The position numbers were made by a program, and so were the translations under genes. The notes under the pieces are model-generated. The model had not been told where the DNA came from and searched no databases. It saw only the letters and a list, made by a program, of their open reading frames with translations. Below, one piece after another: positions 9,592 through 18,780 of a DNA stretch of 64,000 nt (positions are counted from its first letter, which is position 1; every line of letters begins with the position of its first letter). Source of the stretch: Pyrenophora tritici-repentis (lineage: Eukaryota > Ascomycota > Dothideomycetes > Pleosporales > Pleosporaceae); the NCBI RefSeq assembly GCF_003171515.1, contig NC_089399.1, positions 3,224,001 through 3,288,000 on the forward strand, written 5' to 3'.

Positions 9592-10490
9592 ATGGCTGGT
9601 GGCTTTTGTAGATACGTAAAATATAGATAGACAGATAGATATGGTAATGAGAGCTGTGTTCGATTCATCGCTCATAGTTGTAATGGCTTGCGATGGCTTG
9701 ATTTGTGAATGTATGTTTGCGGTCCGCGATAGTAGCTGGTAGGTTTAAGCAGTGATAATTGTCCAGCTGAAATTTTGCGAGTTGAGCAAGGAAAAACTAT
9801 GTAGAGAACAGAGCAGTTCGGAAACCACCCGTGTCACATGCGAAATGGGGTAACAATGAGTTGTTCTGAAGGCTTTGCCTGAAAGTGACTAATGAGAATA
9901 GAAGCAGACTGCTCTGTAGACGGGAAAATTGAGATCGTAAACTAGATTTGAGAAGGGAGATAAAGAGCGTCCAAGAGAGGCTCATAGGCAGGTGGTTCTC
10001 CCTGATACCGAATTTGCTGCTTCGATGTAATCATTTGAAGACTTCTGGATGGGGTAGTCTTGGGAGTGCCTCGGGTCGGCTGTACCAAAAGAGAGTCGTA
10101 GTATGACCTCCGTGACTATCCTTCCCGGAACTAGTCGGACATATTGCAAAAGCGGTATTTAATACCAGGGTTTCCCCACGTCACCAACCCCATGCATGTC
10201 AGCGGCACCATGGAATAGGATCAGGTCCTTGCATATGCAAGGCTGAGTAAGGATAGCTTATACAACGCGTGAGTCCCAGCGATATGGTACACTACAACGC
10301 AGAACATCACCTCATTCCTTCAAGAAGTTCTCAACAGCCCATTCATTGACGAATGATCGTATATTTCATGGTTATAGCCTATTCACCCTGTTCATCATTG
10401 ATATGACTAGTCTAAAGATCAAACCCGCTTCCAGAAATCTCCTAAAAGCCGAAAGAATGTTCTATCAAAGACAAATCACTGGACGTCCGA
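9592..10490. other. Intergenic stretch, no gene seen
   Basis: 3' flanks of the convergent reductase and RRM-like genes. GATA-type short repeats occur near 9625-9645; nothing else recognised. Confidence 0.5.
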
Positions 10491-11528
10491 CTACTCTCGG
10501 TTCCAAGGTCCGTTTTCCCTGGGCTCCGTAGCATTCCTTTCACTGGCTCTCAATTTGGCTGCGTCCCTCTTCACACAAAATGCGCAGTGAGGTTGGTGAT
10601 TCGCCTGTATGTGCACCGTGGTATCCACGATCTGCGATGGGCCGGAAGTGTTATGCGCGTTACTGTCGTATGCGAAGCTGATGTTGATGGGTGGCTGAGC
10701 GGGAGCTGCGTTGTTGCGCACCGTGTTTTCCTGATCGCTATCTGCAACGGTTGCCTTGCTGGCTCCTTTCTCGGGCGTAGTGTGGGCGGTACTGTGCGCG
10801 TTATAAGAGGCAGTGTCCGGGGCTGTGACAAGGGACCAATCTTCAGGTGACTCATCGGAATCCTCGTCGGTTGCGTCGGGATCTGACTCAGCGAACTCCT
10901 CTCTAGGCGCATCAGCGGGAAGATCCAAGAAAGGGTTCTCTTCTTCAGATAGAGGATTGTTGGGAGGCGCAGTGCCGGTCGTACCGGTCTGGTCCACGTA
11001 TGCTTGCGCGGTCTTTGGGCTGCTAGTCGTAGGGAGATCGGGCAATTCAGAGCACTTTTCTATGCGGGGTCGGCTTGCGATAGTAGCCCAAGTGTTGCCT
11101 GCGATCATGTTGGGGGCTTTTGCGGGAACGAGATTTTTCTTGCTGCGCGGTTTGCGTATCGTGTACGTGGGTGCCTGTTCTGGGGCCTCCTCAGCATCTT
11201 CGGCTTTGTCTTTTGGCTTGTCATTTGTGTTTGCTTTTGCTCTTTCTTGTACTCGATTGAAGCGGATTGACCTGCGGTCTTCGTACATTTCCGTGCGAAG
11301 TACCGCGTTTCCTAGGCGCTTATCATGCACGCCTTCTTTCGCGCGGAGAGCCTCGGCGTGCGAACTGAACCTGAGAACCACTGTGGTGATGCTGTTTCCC
11401 GGGAAGATGTTCTTAGTCTCAAGGGGCTTGTATTCGTTGAAGAGCCTGGGTATGCCTTCTGCCCAAAGGTGGCCTGGGACATTCTTGACGAAGATGAGGT
11501 GCGCATTATGAGACTTGCCGTTACACAT
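10491..11528 (-). CDS. RRM-like RNA-binding protein with disordered acidic C-terminus
   Basis: 345 residues if translation starts at the ATG at 11526-11528. An in-frame upstream ATG at 11648 would add 40 residues of low-quality sequence. Residues about 10-85 look like an RNA recognition motif: the RNP2-like strand LIFVKNVP, a helix with WAEGIPRLFNEY, the RNP1-like strand TTVVLRFSSHAEAL and a final strand LRTEMYED. The remainder is disordered: a Lys/Glu/Ala-rich segment, RKPRSKK (nuclear-localisation-like), then Asp/Glu/Ser/Pro-rich sequence. A short CAFCVKRDAAKLR motif lies near the C-terminus. No intron is needed. It sits just outside the first A/B module and shares its NLS-plus-acidic style but no clear sequence match. 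RNA targets are unknown. Confidence 0.65.
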   Translation of the reverse strand: MCNGKSHNAHLIFVKNVPGHLWAEGIPRLFNEYKPLETKNIFPGNSITTVVLRFSSHAEALRAKEGVHDKRLGNAVLRTEMYEDRRSIRFNRVQERAKANTNDKPKDKAEDAEEAPEQAPTYTIRKPRSKKNLVPAKAPNMIAGNTWATIASRPRIEKCSELPDLPTTSSPKTAQAYVDQTGTTGTAPPNNPLSEEENPFLDLPADAPREEFAESDPDATDEDSDESPEDWSLVTAPDTASYNAHSTAHTTPEKGASKATVADSDQENTVRNNAAPAQPPINISFAYDSNAHNTSGPSQIVDTTVHIQANHQPHCAFCVKRDAAKLRASERNATEPRENGPWNRE

Positions 11529-12555
11529 TGTTGCGCTTCGTTTGACGTTGGGCAGATAGTTCCAAAGTCGAAAGAGTGTAAGTAGCTGCGTATTTCTAGA
11601 AAAACTGTAGCCTAGTACGAAAAAAAAATGATTGTGGGCGGCGGCCAAAGGCGAAGTGAATGGGATGGCAGAGTGAGATCACTCTGACTGTGCGAAGTGC
11701 GCGTGAACTCCAATCACTTGCTCGTCCGCCAAGTAGTTAACCAAGAGATCCTGTTATGAATCATGCGTGACTGCCACTCACTAGGTGCGTATTGTCGCAA
11801 GCGCGGTGTGGTTGTGGCCATGTGCAGGAAGCACGGGAAGCGTCCGCAGGGTCCTTCACCCTAACGAAGTATCGAAGCAGGGCCATCTCAAATAAACAAG
11901 ATATAAGTAGAACCTCAGATAAGGAAATGAAGGGAAATCTTGTAGGGTTGAGAAGAAGAAAGGACCCTTTAAAGTGCGTCACAACCCAGGAATCGATGCA
12001 GAAGGCACCACTGCTAATATAGTCCGATGCACAATCACCGTCGCTTGTCAGTAGATTTGTCGCAATACGATACGAACCAACGTGAGCTCATTTCGTTTCT
12101 TTCATGATCATGTGTCTTGGAGGAGAAGGAGCAGTGGAAGGCGCTGTGGTAATTATCAGCATTACGTCATGCGGTATCTCAACGCGTGGACCACGTTGCA
12201 GAAGTCATCCGAAGTAATCAGTCCCGGAATACAAGGCCCAGATCCTCCACAACATCACACGGGAAATTGGTAATGGGGTTGGACTCCCAGAACATGATTG
12301 GCATTCATTCATTCCGTGCATAGGTGATTGCTAACATTGCAGAAAGCTCTCGCGAATACACGCGGTGCTCAGACCTACCGCCATGTTAAGACTTTCTTCT
12401 ACCCGTGACGCCTCGTATCCTCATAACTGACATTTACTATACCTTCTATGTCCTTGTTATGCGACCAGGAAAGGGATAACCCAAGCTCGGGGCACTCTGT
12501 AATTCGAGCCCGATGGCAGATTACGATCAAGGTACGACGAAACGTCCGGGTGATC
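11529..12555. other. Intergenic stretch, no gene seen
   Basis: 5' flank of the RRM-like gene and 3' flank of family A copy 1. Small unrelated frames only. Confidence 0.45.
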
Positions 12556-14189
12556 TTAAGTCAAGTTATTTCCCGACTTGCTCTCCATGAGCGCTTTGTT
12601 GGTCCAGCGCATTTTGTCTCGCAGAAACGTCTGTTTGGCACGCTGCGTGGCGGTGATGGTCTCCGGATTCATCGTAGAGAGTTCGTCCCTATGACTGACA
12701 TATTCCTGTCGGGCAAGGCTAAGCTCCTTCTCGTACATAGCGCTCAAGCACCAGGCATCTGATTGCTCCTCGTTTAGTCCGCTTATACGGCTAGTCCCGG
12801 GGGCCTCTGACTTGCTATGTTCAGTCATAACCGTCTGGCCTTTCCCGAATATCTCGGTTTCATCGTGATACTCAGACTTGGGGTATGAATGGTTCAGAAT
12901 CACAAGGTTGTCGCCCTGGTATCTACTCGTAGCATTGAGCGTGTTGTCTTCGGAGTCCTTATTCGATTCATCTTTCCCTGCGTTTGCCGGGCGACAAATC
13001 GGAAACGGGACTTTGAACTCAATCTTTCCAGGTATAGACGTGGACAATGTTGTGATGGGTGACTCGATCGTGCTGTTGCCTTCCTTCGGACTGGGCAAAA
13101 TTAGGTTACTGCTGCGGGAAGATGTCTGAAGAGCTTTGCTGGAGATGGTGTTGACTGCACTATATCTTCGTAATGAATCTTGAGCAGATATCTGGTACTC
13201 ATCCCGAAGCGGATCCATGGGCATACTTCGTGTGCTCGGAATTTGGAATGAACCCACACTTCTACCCTCTTCCCCAGCCTCTGATCTCGCATACGCTTTC
13301 GCAACCTTGCTTGTTTTTGTGGCCAAGTACAAATTCAGGAGCTTCTTTGCAGATTCAGAGTCGAGTTCCCCAGCTATAACCATGTCTTTGGTGCCTGTAA
13401 TTTTCCTAACCTCGTTAAGGTTCATAAGTGATACACACTCACCTGCTTTAGGATCAGAGTACTGTTTGACATAGATAACCTCAAGGTCATCGATGTTAGA
13501 CTTGTCGTTGCCGTTCGGGTACATAACTCGCAGAGTTTGTTCCTACTGTGCTTTACTCAATCGACTATCCCCTAGTCCACCGTTTCGAGTCATCCTCACG
13601 CATTCGAAACTCCAGGCCTCTGGGTTGGGAACAATGACTAGCCATGGTGCTTTCTTCTGGTTGAAAACACCCTGGGGTGTTGGCACGTAGCCTGATTTTC
13701 CTACCTGATCATGCGGGTTTGTTGTTTTCTCGCATGTATACTCTATGAGGATGGTACTGGTATCAATGTCTTTAAAGCCCTCTTTGCCGATGCGCTTTTG
13801 CACCTTATTCCAGGAAGGAATATGGCTTACAAAAGCCACGAAATCTTGCATGATGACAGCGTCAGTCTTAGGAGCCTGAGAAGCCTGAGTTTCTTCCGTG
13901 ACTGGAGTCGAGAATGCATTACAACTCGCGTAATCTAATTGGTTTTGTCAGCATCTGAGTTCTCCAAACGAGATTGACGAAGAGGACACACACCGGGTAC
14001 AATCCCTGAAGCCTTGATGTTCTCAGTCGGCGTTGAGAAGATATTATTTCCGAATTGTTGGTGAGTGTACCTGGTGTCAACAGACGTTTCCTCAACCTCG
14101 TCCACACCCGTTCGCTGCTTCTTGTGTTTTCGGCCCTTCGTGTTGTTCTTCCTCCTCTTGCGGGGGTTGGAGGGCTTCGGTAGGTCCAT
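12556..14189 (-). pseudogene. Module gene A, copy 1 (A1): nuclear-type protein of unknown family with one in-frame TAG
   Basis: Exon 1 (13994-14189) starts MDLPKPSNPRKRRKNN and is strongly basic (KRRK, RKHKKQR), then acidic (DEVEET). A 59-nt intron (13935-13993, GTGTGT...TTAG with a GCTGACA branch) leads to exon 2 (12556-13934). Spliced length is 525 codons. The shared family block reads EKTTN, GYVPTPQG, KKAPW, SFECVRMT, then LRVMY, NLNEVRKI and GELDSES, each with a counterpart in A2. A single TAG (13543-13545) interrupts the frame between RMT and LRVMY, with alignable residues on both sides. The tail is Ser-rich and ends in a helical segment. Function is unknown and no catalytic motif was seen. 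It is transcribed away from B1. The stop may mean pseudogene, readthrough or a small intron that uses this TAG as acceptor. Confidence 0.7.
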
Positions 14190-14780
14190 ATCTGCAGAGG
14201 CTGAGAAACCTTCGGCACTGGCTTTCAATGGTAGCGCGAGCAGCAAGGGTGAACCTCTGATCAAATCGGACTAGACTTTGTGTTGTTAATCCGACTAGCT
14301 TGGGTAGAAGCTTGGTCGCGCTTCTGGCGCGCAGAGTAGATTCAGGAAAGTAGTCGATTGGGAGGTGCTGTCAAAGTAGTTGTGTAGAGGATTCTCCAAG
14401 AGTTCGGCCTCAAAAGAAGGATTGGAGGGGGGTGACTGATCTATTGGCCAGGACTCGGGCGTGATCTCTCAATTATTGTGGTCATAGCTCCATAGTAAAC
14501 ATCAGGTGCGGGGAGAGTGCAGTGCTATGACGGGGCAGTTCACTGGGTGCACGCACTAGTATGGGCCCGTGCTTATATTAGCAGCTACCTCGCTTTCCCG
14601 GTTCTCTGCTTCTGATAATCCAGGACCTCCACCTTTTTCGCAACATTGACTTCAGCCGCTCGCATACCCAGATACTTATTTGCCATTGCAACAGCTGAAG
14701 TAGCCAGACACTAACCATCGCTCGCAGCCGGTAATCTCCAACTACACTCGATTCCCATCTCTGAGTCGCACGTTCCCACT
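14190..14780. promoter_or_regulatory. Shared intergenic region of the A1/B1 divergent pair
   Basis: 591 bp between the two start codons. It must carry both promoters, as the genes are divergent with no other gene between them. The equivalent region of copy 2 is 562 bp. No binding sites were identified by eye. Confidence 0.5.
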
Positions 14781-17231
14781 ATGGCAAACAACGCTCAATC
14801 CTTCCCCGCAAATATCATGGAAATTGCCAACATAGCCAAGCAAGGTTGTTCGCCCAGCGACTCACTTGTTGGTGGCGACGTCGATGAGGCAATATCCAAG
14901 ACCCCGCCTGCTCTTAGAATAAACCCCGGTCGTCTCAAAAGGAGACACTAGGATGTTTTCGTATCGAAAGATTGGTCTGCAGCGGCAGCAAGTGACGACT
15001 CTACTCAATCTCATAAGCGCGCCAGACGTGAATCCTATGAACACAGTGAGCCATTCACACACAGCTCACGAAGCACCTTTACTATTTGTGAGCTTGAGGA
15101 GCCCTCCCCACCGCAGAAACTTACTGGAAAGTCTACTCCGGTACTCCCTGGACCGCTGGCGACTGATTCACTCACGCCCACTTCTTGTCGAACACTGGAT
15201 GAGCAGCCATTCGGCGTCGATATCAATGGGAATGACTCCATGGACCAGAAAAGCGAGATAAAAGATCAATCAAAGGCTTTTTACATCACGCTACAAGTCG
15301 TCGTGGAAATTGAGCCGGAACCTCGCACAGAGCGCATTCCCGATACGCCGCGACTTACCGTTAACGGTGAGCTGAAACCAGAAGTGCAGCCGACAGTCTC
15401 GGGATCCGATAAATCACCATCGGAGTCCCAGCAAAACGGATTTCTGGGAGCTGCTAGTTTCAGCTAGCAAAAAGTGAGTCAATCTGGAAACGGATTCGAG
15501 TCATGGCAGCCTGATACACCCTTGGACACGCAAGATAAAGCGACATACACTGCAGGTTCGACGAAAGTTGTCAAATTCGTTGACAATGATCGACCAGTCA
15601 TGACAATTTTACCCTCTTCTCAATTCGGCAAAGTGCTACTGATCAGCGTGGACCTTATGCAGGAGTTTCGTGTAGCTCAGTATGACGCCCGCAACAGGAT
15701 CGCAGAGATCGAAGCAGAAATTTCTGAGCTCCAATCCCATGCCACTACCCACACGAAGGAGATTTCAAATCTCGAGAATCAGCGACTTGCTCCAGGGCAG
15801 GTGAAGAATAAGGCTCTGAAAGCCAAGCTAAAGACGCTGAGAGGGAAGCTGTGCAAAACCGAGCAAGACATTTGCTCTCTAGTGAAAGAGAAACAGGAAC
15901 AGATTCCGGCAAACTTGAAGGTTCTAGAAGACGAGTAGATACGATATACAAAGACTATTTGTTTGTTGAGCGAGAACGCCTTCATTGCGGCAAGCCTCCG
16001 CGAAGACTACTGTTCTGATGAAAGCGACGGCTCCTCAGTTGCGAGCAATGAGTCAAAAGCGACCGGAGGCCCCCAAGAAGCTGCGAAACCAAAAAATACG
16101 AACATGGGTGATATTCTGCAGGAGCCCATCGAGGAGTCTGTTGCCGAATCAATGGATGAAGCCGACCTCCGGGAGGATATCAAGCTAGCAAGGGTGGCCC
16201 TGGAAAAGGCTCAAGATGAACACGACATTTATCGAACTCGTTATCAGCACTACCTTGACCGTTGCATCTCTCTGCATCCCGAATGCACGAAAGAAGATCT
16301 TACCAATAATTTTGGTCCCATCTTCCTGCGGCGTGGACGGAAGCTCATAAACGATGTGCGTATTGCCGAGGAAACCTTGATAGAACTGGAGAAGCGTGCC
16401 ATCGACGCAATGTTTGACAGGAACCAGTCGACGAAGAGTCAACCGGATTTGCACCTATCTCTTCACGAGAAAATGCTTGCGCATTTGTGTCAAACCAAGG
16501 TTTATAGTCACATCCTGAGGTGGCTAGATGTAGAAGGTGGCATGGACTTTCCGACCCCGTGCCCCACCATCACGCCGTCTGTTTATGATGGCATAGAAAT
16601 AGATGACGAAACTGAATTGCATAAGGATGTTGAGATTGAGGGCATCGATAATGCCAAAGCCAAGCATCTTAGCAAAGACGAGCGAGAACCTAGAGAAACA
16701 TCGCCTTCCGAAACAGTGGACACAGGAGCCATCTTCGCTAATCCAGGAGAGCCAGAGCGATGCAAGGAAGTGAGAATAGACCCAGTCATCGTCGGGACAA
16801 TGACGCAGCAAATTCGCCATTGCGAAGAACCCCAAGCCCGTAGACAGCGAGTCTCGTTCGTGTGTGACGAGAAAGTAGTGCACTTGGCTGGTTCCGATAC
16901 TGTCGCCAATGCAGAGCCGCAGAACCCAGAGCCAGATCAACCAGAACCGCAGAATCCAGAGGAGCAAAGCCCAGAGCCGATACATCCAGAGCCGTTGCAT
17001 TCAGAGCCGGTGCTCCCCCCCGCCAGTTTCCAGCAACGAACTGCCCCCCCAAGTCCCGAAAGCGCAAGTTTGAAGATGAAGATGAAGCATTTCAAAGCAC
17101 TACTTTCGTTACTAAATGTAACAAGAAGCAGAAATTCAATGCTTGAGAAAGCCAGTGAGCAGGGCACGGGGATGGAATGGGTTGAATTCATATTTTCCGA
17201 GCTTTCGCTCCATTGCTTTTTTCCCTTCTAG
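14781..17231 (+). pseudogene. Module gene B, copy 1 (B1): 817-codon frame with three in-frame TAG codons
   Basis: A single reading frame runs from ATG 14781 to TAG 17229-17231, interrupted only by TAG at 14949-14951, 15465-15467 and 15936-15938; no TAA, TGA or frameshift occurs. Sequence resembling B2 continues across the stops. The N-terminal part is disordered with a KRARRE-type nuclear signal. A coiled coil follows (about codons 290-385). The C-terminal core has DIYRTRYQHYLDRC, FGPIFLRRG, AEETLIELEKRAID and WLDVEGGMDFPTPCP, each shared with B2. Near the end are Pro-Glu-Pro repeats (16912-17013) missing from B2. No known domain was recognised. It is divergent from A1. It could be decayed, read through, or split by introns not resolved by eye. 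Confidence 0.68.
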
Positions 17232-17546
17232 CTTGAGGTTGCATTTCATAATATAGCGGATTTTCGAGGGTTATAGGCGTTGGGTCTGTTAATTTCAGGA
17301 CAGAATGTTTGGAAAGACTAACTAGGTAGGTAGTAACGTTATGGGTGTTTCTCGAAATACCTTGAGCCACCTGGATCTGGTTGGCTTGGTGGCCAAGAAC
17401 ATCAACTCCTATAGTAATTTGTTAGTAAATCGATGCAGCCACGCTTTCTAACACCCACAACGTATTTGAAGTTCATTGTTTGCTGCGATCGCCTCTACTG
17501 ACTCGCGTTTTTGGTGTTGCAATTTTCTCGAGCCCATCTCATCGCG

Positions 17547-18521
17547 ATGCCAGGCACCGGCCACCGCTTGCAGCCCGCTGTTCTCCAGGCTATCCTCGAC
17601 CGAATTGCTGCCTGCGAAAGTGATCGAGCCATCTCTAGAGCTACAGGTGCGAGCCGTAACACAGTAGCAAAGCTGAGGTTGAGCTTAGAGTTTTGGGGCG
17701 TGCCTTATCCGCCGCGCTGCGTTCGACTTGGGCGGCCATCTATACTCCGGCAAGCTCAGCGCGAAGGCCTTCAGGCATACCTCAATGGCTCACCGGGCGC
17801 ATACATGGATGAGATGAGGGACTTCTTGTACGACGAGTACGACGTTAGGATAAGCCTTGCGAGCGTTTACCGAGAGCTAGAGAAGATGAGATGGTCTCGC
17901 AAGCTTGCAACAAAGCGGGCAAAGGAGCAGAGTGAGCCACTCCGCCGCCTCTATCTTGCCAGGATGGCGCAACACTATAAGGCGGAGCAGATCGTTGCGT
18001 TGGACGAGAGCGCCTGCAATGAGCGTACGGGCGACCGCAAGTATGGCTGGTCTCCAATCGGGGAGCCGGTGGAGCTATCACACAGCTTCAGGCGATCAGA
18101 ACGGTGGTCGCTGCTGCCAGCCATGACGATAGATGGCTACATAAGCTATAAGATCTTTCAAGGCGCGATTACATCTGAGATCCTAGAAGACTTCTTAGAG
18201 TTTCAAGTGCTGCCGTTCTGCAATCCTCACCCAGGGCCAGCCTCAGTAATCGTGCTTGATAACGCCTCCATCCATCGATCAGAGCGTGTACGGGTGCTTT
18301 GCCAAAGTGCTGGAGTACTCCTTGAGTATCTGCCGCCATACTCACCAGATTTCAACCCCATCGAGAAGAGCTTTAAGCAGCTCAAGGGGTGGATGAAAAG
18401 GAATTCAGCGCAAGCGGAGAACTTCATTGACTTTGGGGTCTTTCTTGAGTATGCAGCGCAGCTGGTGTGCTGTAATATTAACTGCAGAAGCTGGTTCCAT
18501 AGGTGTGGCTATCCCTATTAA
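17547..18521 (+). CDS. Tc1/mariner transposase, DD34E
   Basis: 324 residues from ATG 17547. N-terminal helix-turn-helix segments include AILDRIAACESDRAISRATG and a second, winged-helix-like region around YDVRISLASVYREL. The catalytic core has VALDESACNE (first Asp), VIVLDNASIHRS (second Asp) and PPYSPDFNPIE (Glu). The second Asp and the Glu are 34 residues apart, which is the Tc1 spacing. The frame is complete, with no stop or frameshift. It would cut and paste its own element at TA sites. It is the left gene of the two-ORF element and converges on the accessory gene, with the pogo insertion lying between. Confidence 0.93.
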   Translation: MPGTGHRLQPAVLQAILDRIAACESDRAISRATGASRNTVAKLRLSLEFWGVPYPPRCVRLGRPSILRQAQREGLQAYLNGSPGAYMDEMRDFLYDEYDVRISLASVYRELEKMRWSRKLATKRAKEQSEPLRRLYLARMAQHYKAEQIVALDESACNERTGDRKYGWSPIGEPVELSHSFRRSERWSLLPAMTIDGYISYKIFQGAITSEILEDFLEFQVLPFCNPHPGPASVIVLDNASIHRSERVRVLCQSAGVLLEYLPPYSPDFNPIEKSFKQLKGWMKRNSAQAENFIDFGVFLEYAAQLVCCNINCRSWFHRCGYPY

Positions 18522-18780
18522 TTGTGCTTTTAAATGGATGCCACAGTACGTTTCTATAGGTAGATGATACCATACAAATGCGAACGATTACACCTTAATG
18601 CGCAACCCACAAAAGCGATTTAATAATTCTAAAAAAATAAGAGCTATTTCTATACATATAGAACTATCTTAGGAAGTTAACCTGTTATAATCGCATAACG
18701 TTGTAGTGTTGTACATAGGGCTATCCAAATAGACTATTGTTGCAGCGCATTTGAAACGCCTGAAAAACCTCAACACTATA
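18522..18780. other. Interior of the mariner element, no gene
   Basis: A/T-rich sequence between the transposase stop codon and the nested pogo element. It presumably holds transcription end signals. It is interrupted by pogo at TA 18779-18780. Confidence 0.6.

Noticed and set aside
10571..11511. + strand frame of 232 codons over the RRM-like gene
   Set aside because: The - strand protein has the RRM-like pattern and nuclear-type tail; the + strand frame is Ser/Gly/Val-rich with no domain.
12448..13379. Several + strand frames over module gene A1
   Set aside because: They are antisense shadows of A1, whose residues match A2.
13543..15938. Genome-wide reassignment of TAG to a sense codon
   Set aside because: TAG terminates the hAT transposase at 2224, the aldo-keto reductase at 9589, gene D at 36999 and the Ego1-like gene at 60965, so it is a working stop in this genome.
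16185..17191. - strand frames of up to 158 codons over B1
   Set aside because: B1 is supported by similarity to B2; the antisense frames are not.
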